A stretch of 64,000 bases of DNA from assembly GCA_033002965.1 (NCBI GenBank), contig JAURVB010013241.1, forward strand, positions 1-64,000. Direction: 5' to 3'. The stretch is from Piper betle. Its lineage: Eukaryota; Streptophyta; Magnoliopsida; Piperales; Piperaceae. The notes under the pieces were generated by a model. That model was given only the letters and a program-made list of their open reading frames with translations. It searched no databases and was not told where the DNA came from. Made by a program: the position numbers and the translations under genes. Shown piece by piece: positions 50,834 through 62,546 of the stretch (positions are counted from its first letter, which is position 1; every line of letters starts with the position of its first letter).

Positions 50834-53800
50834 TGTTGCTATCCTCATCTTTATCTCAACCTCGGCCTGCTTCTTTCTTCATATTGTGTGTTGTTGCGAA
50901 GTAGGTGCAGAAGCGTTGTTGTGATAATGGTGCCCATTTCAACTCTGTCCCAGTTTCTTCCCCATTCTGCCATTAATTTTACAAAAAGAAAAAAATGAAT
51001 CTTTTTTTTCCCCAGTCTTTCGTTCGTTAAGTTTCTCCCTTGTTAGCATTTGATATCATGTCATTTTACAGATACATGCGTGGTAGCTGGTGGTGTTGTG
51101 TATCAAAAACAAAGCTTGATTAAAACTGAACACGTGAGTAGCAAGCAAGTTTTTGACAAATTTGCTACCTGTTCTTATGGTGAGTGGCTTGGTTTTTAGT
51201 TTGTTTGTTGGCACTATTTGTGACCATCACAAACAGTGCAGCTTCTGTAAAATGGATGAAGTACTGTTGTTTTGTTTGCACGGGTAAAAGATGTAAGCAA
51301 CATCTATCTCTGAAGAGATTGAAATATTTATCAGAACAAGACCTTCTCGATCTCTTGGGAAGAAATGTACGAGTTTCGTCAACATTCGACGAGATCTTGA
51401 ATTTCAAACGTAACATTAAACAGACGTGTAGATACATGCCGTTAAAGATATTTATTATTATCATTTATTAATTTCTTAACCGGAAATGGTTTTTCACCTT
51501 TTATCACTTTTTTGACCGCTTATTTCTATCGAGTTTCAACCGCTTTGATCAACGGTTAATAGTTAACAATTTGTAAACTTTGATTTAAACTATACAAGTC
51601 ATTCATAATATAAAATCCTTACTAAAATTATATGTTTGGTGTCCTTCAAACAATATGCTTATATTAAATTAACTTTTGAAAAGATATAACAATATGAACT
51701 TTAATGAAACTTAGCATATTAATCAATGTAATTATATTTTTATTTTAAAAATAAATAAAATGGTAAATTGATAAAGCGGTAATACAAGAGGCTTCTACTA
51801 CTACCATTTCAAAATAAAACCGAGGCGACTAAATTTATTATTATTTTTAAATGGTCAAAAAACACTTATCCATTTTATTTCAATTTAATTCAAAAGAGAG
51901 TAAAACAGCAAATCAGTCGAACACTTGCATTGTAACGAGACATGATATATGGCCAGTATGCCTATTCTACTTGTTGGTATGTATATAACATGCTTGTGGT
52001 TTAGATAACAAAAGATGCTTATATTTGAGTCTCTCATTCGTGATTCGATCATAAAACCAACTTTTAGCTTCAAAATCACTGGAATGTCTTTGCTCGGTGG
52101 CAAGTCTGGTTTTCCATCTGTTCTGGGTTATTCTCCATATGCTGCTGAGCTCGATTCAACATAAATTAGATTCTTAGCTCAACTTATAATAAACTCCTTG
52201 GCTGCACTGTTAAAGGTTTCCATGTTTGGTTCCTCCTTTATTAACGTCTGTCTGTACATAAAATGGCCCCTTCATGTATATTTTTTTATCTTTCTATCAT
52301 GCCAAATAAACACGTTAGCACTACATTATCCAATTTAGGATTGGGTTGAAAAAATTGGGTGAGATGTTCCTTTCCCAGCAAATAAGTGGTCGAGGTAAAA
52401 CGTGGCTCATGCATAAAAGTTTAGTATTGATCTTCCAAAATTGGATAATCAGCTTTTTTAACATTAATTGATACATACGTCTGATTTTAATAACATTGGT
52501 ACGTAGCAATGCCAGGTCATAATTACGCGACACATATATACTTTGGTCATGGATAGGTGGTTACCGGTTAACATCTCTTATCCCACTTCACAAAATAGCT
52601 TGAAAACTTTAAATTAAGATTTAGTTAAACATGCTATAGAATGGAGTTGACTCAAATAAAACTCGGGCTGCTAGCCCTTACGTTGGTTCAGTTTTGACCC
52701 AAATCGAGTTAGTTGGGTCGGCCTTTCTTACTGTAATAAAATATAGTATGTTGTATGTTCGCTTGGCCTTAACCTCTATTGATACATCCGTTTCGACTCT
52801 ACATGTTTGACCTATTTCATATTTGCTCTGGTTGAGTTGAATGTAAATAGATGTTCAGACCGTGTCTAGTGCATCTTTTGGTTACTTGCAGTCTGTTTAG
52901 AACTCATTTCGAACCGCCCTAGCCTATGTGGGACCCGTGACACCGTTTCCGATGCCGGCCAAGTCACTTTAAGGTGAAAATCTTAACTTGTTGGGTTTTA
53001 GGCTAACTCATAACTCATTAGGTATGACATTTATGTCTCATTAGGTGTGACATTTTACCTATGATATCACCAAATCAATCACCCTCATTTTTTAATCCCA
53101 TCCCTTCCTCACCATTTCACCCTTTTCACCCCTTTCTCATCACCTCCAACGATCCTCCTTCCCTCCCTTTGGTTTCCATCGTCTTCCAAGCCTTGCTAGA
53201 CTTCTAGGGTGGTAGATCTTGGGATTGGATGTCTTCATAGGCCTCCCCTATCCTATGTTAGAAGTAAAGTTTTCACCTTTACCTTTGTTGTTTGTTGTTT
53301 GCATGCTGTTGTACTTAGATCTGTGCTTGTAGGTATTTTTACCACATTTTTATCATGTAGATCTAGTGGTTAAGAATGCATAGAGCTTAAAATCATCATT
53401 TTTTCATGCTTAGATAAATAGTTGTGCATTTTTTAACATGTTGTAGTCATGATCTTGCACTGTTTTAGTGTAGAATTTTATATCTCACGTTATACTCATC
53501 ATTTTTGCTTGATTCTTGGTGTATGTATTCATCTTGAGTAGATATACAAGTTGTTTGTTGGTCATTTCGTCACATCTAGTGTGTATGAGCTTGTAGGGGA
53601 GTCACATTTGTGGAAAGGTAGCAGTTTTCCCGGTCCTTGTGACATGGCCGCCCTTCTTCCCAATTTTCGTACCCCTTTGTAGATCTCTTGATCATGCTCA
53701 TCTTTTCCATTTTTGTTTTCATTTGTCTTGGTTTGCTCTTGTAATTTTACCACACTAAAAATATTTAATTAAAGGTATGAAAAAATCCCTAACCGTTCCC

Positions 53801-54725
53801 TTGCATGTGCTATGATTTGTGTATGCTTGATGTATGATTAGTGTTGGTGCTCCTTGGTGAGCCTTTAAAATATTTTTATAAAATTTTTAAAAATTATTTA
53901 ATGACCTACTAATCATATAATGGCACAATTTAAAATTTTGTATTAAATAAAAATCATGTAGGTAGTTTTCTTGCATGGATTTTGGGAGTGTACAGAAATG
54001 TAGGGTCTCACCCTGATTCCCTAGTTCTAGTCGTAATATCCATGAATCCTAGTGTTGCTGGTTAAAATTTCATAAATTTTACCAGGACCTTAGGTGGAAT
54101 CCAAGTAGAGCATCCACCAAATTTTGTAGTTTTTGGATACGTATAAAAGTTGGTAGAAATTTCCTAACCCATTAGACCCACTTAGCTCCAGAAATTTCTT
54201 GCCAGTGCCTTCCCTGTGCAAGCCACTTAGCCCAATCTCATGGGCTTTAGATTTGAAATTTTACTTAGATCAAGCCCAAGGTGTTGGCTAAACATGATAT
54301 TTTACCCGGGCTCATTTGGAGTTCTTAAGCATATGAACAAGTCTTAGTAAATTTTGTGTGCAACCCATGAACACTCTTCCTAGGTCCTTAACCCAACTTT
54401 GGTGGGTTTTGTTTATCATTTTAGGTCATGGACTAGCACTTTGTAATTTTTATACTACACCCTTAGAGTGACAAGACTTATTGGTCCAAATTTCAACTAA
54501 TTTGGATACCGTTTATCCCATCTAAAAAATATTCTGGTTAAGTCTGTTCGATTAACTCCTAAGTTGGACTTTTTCCACTAAGTGTATATGAAAGCTTAAA
54601 CTTTAATTAAGGTAATCTAATGATGTTTACCACTTTCTTAATCCAAGATAATTAAGTGAAGTAACTTTTTTAAGTCATACTTTTGTGGAGGTTTTGCCTC
54701 ATTTTGCGTACTAATATGATCCGAT
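50834..54725. other. Intergenic region downstream of pectate lyase
   Basis: No gene is recognised. The first 200 bp should contain the pectate lyase 3' UTR. Around 53010-53060 the word TCATTAGGTATGACATT recurs as TCATTAGGTGTGACATT. The C/T-rich stretch after it, to about 54700, has the look of an old LTR, but I cannot find its partner or both ends. Confidence 0.4.
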
Positions 54726-54975
54726 CATAGTTGCAAAAATTAGAATCAATCGGAATCGGAATCGATTTTTGAAGGAGTCACTGAACGGATCGAATCAGTC
54801 TAAATTGGTCCAAAGCAGGCCTATATAAAAATTTTAACTTATTCAAAATTGGTGAGTTATTAGTTATAAAATATTTCATTCTGTGTATTTTTTTCATATT
54901 TTTGGATTTTTTTAAAATTATTTGCAACTAATTATTATTTTTTACTCGAATTAGAATCGAATCAACATTTCAAAC
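54726..54975 (+). mobile_element. Fragment of the chimeric hAT family
   Basis: It starts CATAGTTGCAAAAATTAG with the family terminus. AATCGG-type words follow, then an interior reading GGTGAGTTATTAGTTATA and ending in a CTCGAATTAGAATCGA block. The latter two match the reverse LTR copy (22780-22920) and the hAT copy at 31701. The other terminus is missing, so it is a truncated copy. Confidence 0.7.
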
Positions 54976-55091
54976 TTGACTCACTTCAAAGTCTATTGAA
55001 GTCAACTTGAATGTGGTAGACAAATGAGTCATATTTGAACAAACTAAACTTGACTCCACTCACTCTGCATAGATCATGCAATTTCTAAATT

Positions 55092-55095
<4 letters not shown>

Positions 55096-55158
<63 letters not shown>
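55096..55158. repeat. (TA)n(GA)n microsatellite
   Basis: About 35 bp of alternating TA is followed by about 28 bp of alternating GA. It bounds the first GC-rich element below. Confidence 0.95.
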
Positions 55159-55161
<3 letters not shown>

Positions 55162-55670
55162 CTGCAATGCGTTGCCCCTTTGGCAGCGTATGTTCTTGGG
55201 CCGCTGGATCAAAATCCAACGGCCCATAGCCCCCTCGCCCGACCACCCCCCACCACTGCCCGATGATGACGACGAGCCCCTCCGCCCCTTACGACGACAA
55301 TGACTGCCCCAAGCCTCCGCAGGCCACCTCGCCCGCCGCCCTTGAGACAACAACAACCACCCCAAGCCGCCCAGGCCGCCCCGCCCACCGCCCCTTGCGA
55401 CGACGACGATTGTCCCAAGCCATCGCGGCCCGCCGCCCCTTGCGATGACGACGGTCGCCCCAAGCCACCATGGCCCCCTGCGACGACGATGACAACCCCC
55501 TCCACTGCTGCGACCTGCCCGACCGACTGCGCCCCTCCCCGCCACGACGCAGGGGGGGTTGGGGCTGGGGGGGGAATAGGGGCTATTGTCGAGTAAATGG
55601 ATGTGGGCTGTTGGATTTCAATCCAGCAGCCCACATCCAATTTTATGCAGTACCCTATAGCAATCTCCCC
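55159..55670. mobile_element. GC-rich hairpin-ended element 1, bounded by (TA)n
   Basis: A GC-rich 0.5-kb block lies between two (TA)n tracts. Near each end is a hairpin of the same theme: GGGCCGCTGGATCAAAATCC continuing to ACGGCCC (55198-55226), and GGGCTGTTGGATTTCAATCC continuing to AGCAGCCC (55607-55635). The interior repeats GACGACGA/CCCCAAGCC words. Long Pro- or Gly-rich open frames arise on both strands from composition alone. It resembles MITE-like repeats of the Micron kind, known from rice to sit in TA microsatellites, but that assignment is inference. Confidence 0.5.
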
Positions 55671-55690
55671 TATATATATATATATATATA
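55671..55690. repeat. (TA)n microsatellite
   Basis: Twenty bases of alternating TA separate GC-rich elements 1 and 2. Confidence 0.95.
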
Positions 55691-55700
55691 GAGGGCTGCT

Positions 55701-56369
55701 ATGGTGGGCTGCCCTCTTTTGGCAGCCCACCATGCGGCGCCAAATCTGGGCCGCTGGATTGAAATCCAGCGGCCCAGATTTGATAGGCTCCAGACCCGCC
55801 CAAGACCCGTCCGACCCTCCGTCCGCCCGTCCGCCAACTCGCGCCCATCCGCCCGTCACCCGGCCGCCGTCGCCCGTCGACCACTCTCGCCCCCTGCCGG
55901 CGCCCCCACGGCCCCGTGCCGTCGCCCCCGCCTGCCGCTGCCCGCCACCCGGCCGGTGCTCTCCCCCGCCAGCGTAGGGCTCGCCGCCGCGCTCCCCACC
56001 CCTGGTGGGCGGGCGGCTGGGGGGGGGGGGGTTGGAAGGCCGGGGCCGAGGGGGAACCGGGTGGGGAGCGCGGCGGCGGGCCCCGCACTGGTGGGGGAGA
56101 GCGCCGGCGGGTGGCGGGTAGCGGCAGGCGGGGGCGACGGGCACCGGGGCCGCGGGGGGCGCCGGCAGGGGGGGCAAGGGTGGTCGACGGGCGGCAGGCG
56201 GACGGGCGCGAGCGGGTGGCGGGCGGACGGGCGCGAGCGGGTGGCGGGCGGACGGGCGCGAGCAGGCGGACGGAGGGTCGGACGGGTCTGGGGCTTATCA
56301 AATCTGGGCCGCTGGATTCCCAGGATTTGGCACCGCATGGTGGGCTGCCAAAAGAGGGCAGCCCACCAT
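55701..56369. mobile_element. Fold-back (palindromic) GC-rich element 2
   Basis: The left end ATGGTGGGCTGCCCTCTTTT is repeated as its exact complement at the right end (56350-56369). The two halves remain largely complementary inward for about 300 bp: GGCCCAGATTTGATAGGC against GCTTATCAAATCTGGGCC, then GACCCGTCCGACCCTCCGTC against its complement. Each end also contains a small hairpin (GGTGGGCTGCC...GGCAGCCCACC). Short G runs mark the centre. (TA)n tracts lie outside both ends. It is a non-coding fold-back MITE; open frames of up to 322 codons spanning it are compositional. Confidence 0.75.
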
Positions 56370-56378
56370 AAAATTTCT

Positions 56379-56392
56379 ATATATATATATAT
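56379..56392. repeat. (AT)n microsatellite
   Basis: A short alternating AT tract borders the right end of the fold-back element. Confidence 0.9.
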
Positions 56393-56937
56393 GTGTGAAT
56401 AAAAATTAGGGGAAAATATGTGCTATTTGCAAGTAATAGGGAACAAAATGAAACTTAACGACTTTGCCCCCTTATTTTACTTCTCTTGGTTTATCATCTA
56501 CGAGTACATATTCACTGACATTATAAACATTAAAAAATGATTATTCTATACACATCGATTTGTGTTAATAATTTCATACGATCATCGGACATTAATATAG
56601 TTTACATTAAAATATTATTAAGTGGTAAACAAGCCCAAAGTTTTTGGGCTTTATTGTCTTTTAATTACAAAATAAAATTAACTCTTTGGCATTTTGAACA
56701 TTTTAAAATGTTTTTCCGTAAATTATTTTTAAAAAAATTTTTCCAAGGCAAATTAATTTTTAAATTGGACTCTACGAATAGACTACTGTACTGTACTGTC
56801 CTGGAAGTTCAAAAGTCAACGTTGTAGAAAAAAAACCATACAACCATGGATGCAATATTTTTTACACGTTAAAAGCAAAATTGTATATTCTTAATTACCT
56901 TCCTCGTTTCTAAAAATAATTTTCACATTAAAAGAGA

Positions 56938-56968
<31 letters not shown>

Positions 56969-57027
56969 AGCTGATTTTTTTTAAGCTTTCTTATTAAACC
57001 ATGTATAGCAATCTACATTTGTTTGCA
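56393..57027. other. AT-rich sequence before the UGT80 pseudogene
   Basis: No gene is seen. A (TA)n tract lies at 56937-56965, and TTTGTTTGCAG at about 57018-57028 is a good splice acceptor for the first recognised pseudogene exon. Earlier exons of the gene were not found here. Confidence 0.5.
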
Positions 57028-58711
57028 GTTAAGAATGTTGAATCGAATTGTAACTGTGAAACGTGATGGGACTCTAGCTGTTGAAATTCCAAGTACTGTA
57101 GATGCTGGATCTCTTCATATTGGAACTGATATTTTTCTATGACGTCATGGATGATGAACCAATAGACGTGGCAAACATGCAGTAGATTCTTCCTCTACAA
57201 CTTGTCATGCTGATTTTTGTAACCGAGGGAGATGTACAACCTTGTGTTGCCAATCTTAAACGACTACAGGTTATTTTATTTTTATGTTCTTCAGCTTACC
57301 GAGCTATTCCTATTTCTGTTCACTGACAATAGTCATATATCTAATATTGAATTTGTGCCTGCCTATTTGTTGCGATAGAATACCCTTGGCCACTTCCTGT
57401 TTGGAACCAGTTTTTTTGTGAAAGGCTTTGGATCATTTAGAATAGCTGGATTGTCCGCTGATGCCCTTAAGGTTTTACCGTCCAGGGATAACATAGATAT
57501 TTCAGTGTATCAATGTGCAGCGTGCACAGGAAATTTGATCACACCAGAGCATAGGATTCTCCCACATAATTATAAATTGATATTCACATATGAGAGTTAT
57601 TGCACTCAATTAGTCCTACATGTGTTGTTGTAGGATTATAGTCATCGTGTTAGATTGGCTACTCATGCAAATTTTAAAGAGTTTGTGCTCACTGCTGGTT
57701 TGGAGTTGTAACCCGTTTGGTGATGACCCCAAAGTTCTTGCAGAATGTAAGCGAGTTATCTCTTCTCCATCCTGCGTTATCGTTGTTTTAAGTGCTGAAA
57801 TCTTCACTGCAGCTTGTAATGTGCTTAAATACAGACCATTTGAAATGTTATACTTTAACTTGTAGAATAGAAGTTAATGCTTTAGTTAATGATTTGTTGA
57901 CGTTCCTATGGATGCACTATTTCACTTATTTTGACAGATATGGTTAAGAATAAAGGCTTTTTGCCATCAGGACCTTCTGAAATACCCATCCAACGAAAAC
58001 AAATGATGGAGATTATATTTTCTTTACTTGCTGCTTGCAAAGAGCCTGATGTTGATTCTGGCATTCCTTTTAAAGCAGAGGCCATCATTCTCTCTTTAAG
58101 ATGTGTACAAATAAAGGAAAACTGTGTTTTATGTTTTTTGTGGGTGCGGTTGACTCGTAAAATTTTTTATTAACTGCCTCTGCCTATGCTTTGATGTTGC
58201 TTTGTTGTGTTTCAAAGTTACAATGTGAGAGAGAGATAAGCATATGGTTGATTCATTTTGTCATCTTGAGATGAATGGAATTAGTTGCCTGCTTTTCTTT
58301 TAGAATGTCCATTGAATCGTTTCAGTTACAATCTGAATTTTTCAATGATAGTGTGTGAATTTATGACTTAAGGTTTTATGTTCCATGATTTCTTATCTAA
58401 TTTTTTATTTTTGTTCTTGACATTGTTTATTAACTAAGACAGTTAACTGTCCAGGACATACAGATGTAGCAGAGGCTTTGAGAGTACCTATACACGTATT
58501 TTTTACCATGCCATGGATTTAAGTTGTCTATAACAAACATAAGTGACAAAATTTTCGTGATTCTCTCCTGGTTTATTTTACTTGCAATGTTTTTTTTATC
58601 ATTGCCAGACCCACTAGTGAGTTTCCACATCCTCTCTCCCGAGTCAGTCATCAGCCCGGTTATAGAATGAGTATGGCATATGATTTTTTGTTGACCATTG
58701 CATGGTGTTCT

Positions 58712-59129
58712 TGTTGGGATTAGCTAAATATAAATCTACTATTTCTAACATATAAGGATGAGAAATACCGATCAAAATAAACACCACATTAACTCGAAAA
58801 GTGAAATACCTTCTAAATGGACAAAACTAATTTTACGTTAAAAACTCCAAATTTGAGGAAAAAACCTGCAGGGTAAATAGTTAGATCAAATTCACTATAT
58901 CACAATTTTAATAAAGAAGAGATCCACCAGAGAACAAACTCTTTAATACTAATTTATTGTACTTTCTACAAAATTGGCATTAACCACAAAGAAAGAAAAT
59001 AGAGAATTATAGATTAAGAATTTTACAAGGTGTTGTGTTTATTTCTTTCAAGTAATTAAATCTACAAAATCATAATGTTTGCCCAAAAAAGGTTGCAATT
59101 TCATTTATTTATGGAAGAGGGACAACCCA
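58712..59129 (-). repeat. copia-2 3' LTR
   Basis: It pairs with 62007-62546. The 3' LTR is shorter because of small indels in the AT-rich half. Confidence 0.8.
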
Positions 59130-60300
59130 ACAAACCTTCATTGCAAAGGATTTATTCAAGTTCTTGTTTAAACTTGCAATCTTAGCTCCATCATGTCCTA
59201 TAATCAACATGTCATCCACATAAAGTAATAGAATAATAAAGTTACCATCATCAAACATCTTGATGAACACACAATGATTAGAAATAAACTTCTTGTACCC
59301 ATTCTTTTCCATAAAAGAATCAAACTTTTATACCATTGTCTAGGATGTTTGCTTCAAACCATACAAACTATTTTTAGTCTGCATGCCATCTGTTCCTTCC
59401 TCTGACTTCAAACCCTCTAGTTGCTCCATGTATATGGCCTCCTCAAGATCACCATGAAGAAAGGTTATCTTCACATCTAACTATTCAACTTCCAAATCCA
59501 AACTTACAGCCAAAGCCAAAACAATTCTAATAGAAGATATTTTAACAATAGGAGAAAAAATTTCATCGAAATCAATACCTTTCTTCTGTCCAAAGCCCTT
59601 CACCACCAACCTTGCCTTGTACCTTGGTTGTGTGTTATTTGCTTCATGTTTGATCTTTTAGACCCATTTGTTCTTTAATACTATCTTCCCCTTAGGAAGA
59701 TCCACCAACTCATAGGTGTGATTATCATGTAAGGATTTCATCTCATCTTGAATTTTTCATCTACTTCTCCTTTTCTACATGAGCATTAGCCTCACTGAAA
59801 TTGTCTAGTTCTCCACATTCAGTGATTGTCACATATTCTAATGATGGATATCTTGTTGATGGAACTAGTTCACGAGCTGGTCTCCTCACATTAGTTGGGT
59901 GCCCTTGATCAGAATCTACTTATTCCTATCCAACATCATTAAAAAACTCATTAAAAATATCATCACACACTACATCCTCACCTTCATCATCACTAGGTGG
60001 GGGAATAATTGTGTCATCCTGAGCCGCCTCTTCAATTTTAGTTGAAGTTAAAGGTTCTTTTATCTTTTCCAAGCTTTCCTGAGATTTTGTTTGAGAAACT
60101 TCTTCTTTACCAAAGTTCTCAATTGTTTGATCTTCACTCAAAATTACATCTCTTTTTCGAATCGGTTTTTTATTCTTAGGATCCCAAAGTTTGTATCCAA
60201 ACTTATCATTACCATATCCTAGAAAAATACATTCTACACGGTTTAGAGTCAAGCTTAGCCCTTTGTTTCTTAGGCACATATGCAAAGGCCTTACAACCAA
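59130..60300 (-). pseudogene. copia-2 reverse transcriptase (truncated)
   Basis: The minus strand encodes FLGYGNDKFGYKLWDPKNKK at the integrase-RT hinge (near 60215). An acidic linker follows, and then near 59200 comes the catalytic block LLLYVDDMLIIGHDG. The reading ends at LNKSFAMK, where this family's RT would continue, because LTR sequence begins. Stops and a frameshift separate the blocks. Confidence 0.8.
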
Positions 60301-60420
60301 AGACTCACAAATGGGAATAACTGACTTTTTATCACTTCAAATCCTTTTTGGTATGTCGCTGTCCAAGGCATGTGTGGGAGATTTGTTGATCAAATAACAA
60401 GCTATGCTCATGGCCTCACC

Positions 60421-61288
60421 TCATAAGCTTTTAGGCAACTTGGCTGAAGACAACATACTTTTCATCCTCTCAGAGATAATCCTATTTATTCTTTCAGTCA
60501 CTCTATTATGTTGAGGAGTATAAGGAACCATTTTATTAAGCCTAATATTATGTTTGCTACAATATTTATTAAACTTAACAGAACAATATTCACCACCAAC
60601 ATCACTTCTAAAGCATTTCAAGAACTTACCGGTTTCAACCAATACATGAAAATTCTTTAAGATGCCAAAAACATCACTTTTATTTTTTATGCCATAAGCT
60701 CACACCTTCGTAGAAATATCATCAACAAAATTTACAAAATAAATAGAACCGCAAGAGATTTTACCTTCATAGCCTCACACACATAAGTGTGTACCAACTC
60801 AAGAACTTCTGACTTCCTTGTACTTATGCTTGCAAATGATGTCCTATGTTGTGTGCCCACTAAACAATGGTCACAAGTACTAATTGTGATGTCTTTGACC
60901 GTGGGAAGGAGATTTATCTTCTTCAATATTCGTAGTCCCTTCTCACTCATATGTCCTAATCGATGGTGCCACAAATCAGTAGGAGAATAAGTGAGAAGAT
61001 ATTAATATCCCCTCAAAGTAGACTCGTCTCAATCTTATACAAACTACAACACTTCTTCCCTTTAGTAACAACAAGAGAACATTTCACAAGTTTCCACACA
61101 CCTTGTGAAAATTGTGAACCAAATCCTTCATCATTAAGCATTTCGATTGACAACAAACTCACCCTCAAATCTGGAATATGTCTAATATTTTTAAGTACCA
61201 AGTTGTAACCTATACTTGTTACGATATGCACATCTCCAAGTCTCACAATTTTGGAAGTATCGCTATTTCTCATCTTTACTGTACCCAA
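60421..61288 (-). pseudogene. copia-2 integrase region
   Basis: In minus-strand order there is a protease-to-integrase linker (LGDVHIVTSIGYNLVLKNIR). The pre-integrase zinc-binding block MWHHRLGHMSEKGL...CDHCLVG comes next, followed by the integrase core with SDVGGEY (catalytic Asp) and TPQHNRVTERINR (catalytic Glu). Stops break the frame at least twice. Confidence 0.85.
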
Positions 61289-61429
61289 ATCTGAAGGTCC
61301 ATAAGTACTAAAGAAATTTCTGATTGGAGTTGTATGGAACGATAGTTCTAAGTCAACTATCTAACTAGCATCACAATCAGCCGTCAAACAATCACCAATG
61401 TTTCACAATTCTCTCGCAATGTGTTATGG

Positions 61430-61868
61430 AGCAGGACAGCTTGTCATTTCTTATTAACAGTCATCTTCATCTTGGCAAGTTGAGTAATAATACTCTTTAT
61501 CTCATTAAGATGCTCACTTATATCACTTCTATCCTTATACCTCAAATTCACTAATTTCCTTATCAAAAAGTCTTGTTACTAGTAGTACTCTTCTCATAAA
61601 TTTTTTAAAGTTTATCTCATATAGCTTTTGAGGATGTCAATTCAGAAACATGATGATACACAACTTCATCTACTCATTGTCTCAAACATGTCATAGCCTT
61701 CCTATCCAACTTATTTCAGTTTTTATTAGTCACCTCTGCTAATTTTTGACCGGTGATAAGTTTACACAAATCCTTAAAATATAGATGATCAATTATCTTT
61801 CTTTTCCAATAGTACCAGTTATTAAGCCTCTTAAGAGATATTATCTTAACATGCTTCTCATCAGCCAT
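61430..61868 (-). pseudogene. copia-2 gag remnant
   Basis: From an ATG at 61868 the minus strand reads MADEKHVKIISLKRLNNWYY and continues with copia Gag-like blocks (FLIRKLVNLRYKDRSDISEH). Several in-frame stops interrupt it. It lies where gag should be, next to the 5' LTR and primer-binding site. Confidence 0.75.
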
Positions 61869-62006
61869 CTTGTTAAAATATAAATCACAAATACACCAAC
61901 TAGGCTCTTAGAAATTTTGTCGAACACTTAGCGGGCATCAAATATCATCAACCAAAATTTACAAACAACACACTAATCAACCAAGCAATCTGGTTCTAAT
62001 ACCACT

Positions 62007-62546
62007 TATTGGGATTAACCAATATAAATCTCCTGTTTCAAAACATAAAGATGAAAAGCACTAATCAAAATAGACACCACCTTAACCTAAAAAGATAATA
62101 TACCTTCTAAAATGGACAAAATCAATTTTACATAGAAAATTCTAAATTTGGGGAAAAAATAACAGGGTAAACGGTCAGATCAAATTCACTATATCACAAT
62201 TTTGATACAGAAAAGATCCACACGAGAACAAATTCTTCAATACTTATTTACTATATTTTCTACAAAATTAGTATTAACCACAAAGAAAGAAATTAGAGAA
62301 TTACATATTAAAAATTTAGACGAAATTACCATTAATAAATTACAAGTGAATCTCAATAAAATATTCACATTTTTTCAATTTACAAAATTTTACTTTCTCC
62401 TCTCTAACCCTTTTTTCTCTAAAAATCAAAATTCAAACAAACTAAAGGAAAAAAAGCATTCCTTTAAACGTAACTAAATCTATAAAACCTTAAATTTTAT
62501 TTAAAATAATATTATAATTTCATGTATTTATAAAAAGGGACAACCA
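62007..62546 (-). repeat. copia-2 5' LTR
   Basis: It pairs with 58712-59129 and is adjacent to the primer-binding-site-like sequence, which defines it as the 5' LTR. Confidence 0.8.

Larger units (their letters stand above)
58712..62546 (-). mobile_element. Internally deleted Ty1/copia element (copia-2)
   Basis: LTRs at 58712-59129 (3') and 62007-62546 (5') share TTGGGATTA starts, ATCAAATTCACTATATCACA (a common block) and GGGACAACC ends. Beside the 5' LTR the minus strand reads TGGTATTAGAACCAGATT, a primer-binding-site-like word. Minus-strand coding runs gag, integrase, RT. The RT frame runs straight into the 3' LTR just after the YVDD block, so the end of RT and all of RNase H are absent. 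Stops and frameshifts also break the rest. It sits in an intron of the UGT80 pseudogene, in opposite orientation. I could not find a clear target duplication. Confidence 0.88.

Noticed and set aside
53040..54700. A complete LTR or gypsy element downstream of the pectate lyase
   Set aside because: The sequence has an LTR-like feel, but I found neither a partner repeat, matching termini nor a target duplication.
55060..56402. Long Pro/Arg/Gly-rich frames (up to 322 codons) as a proline-rich protein gene
   Set aside because: They run across a palindromic GC-rich element in all frames and both strands, with no start context, splice sites or repeats typical of cell-wall proteins.
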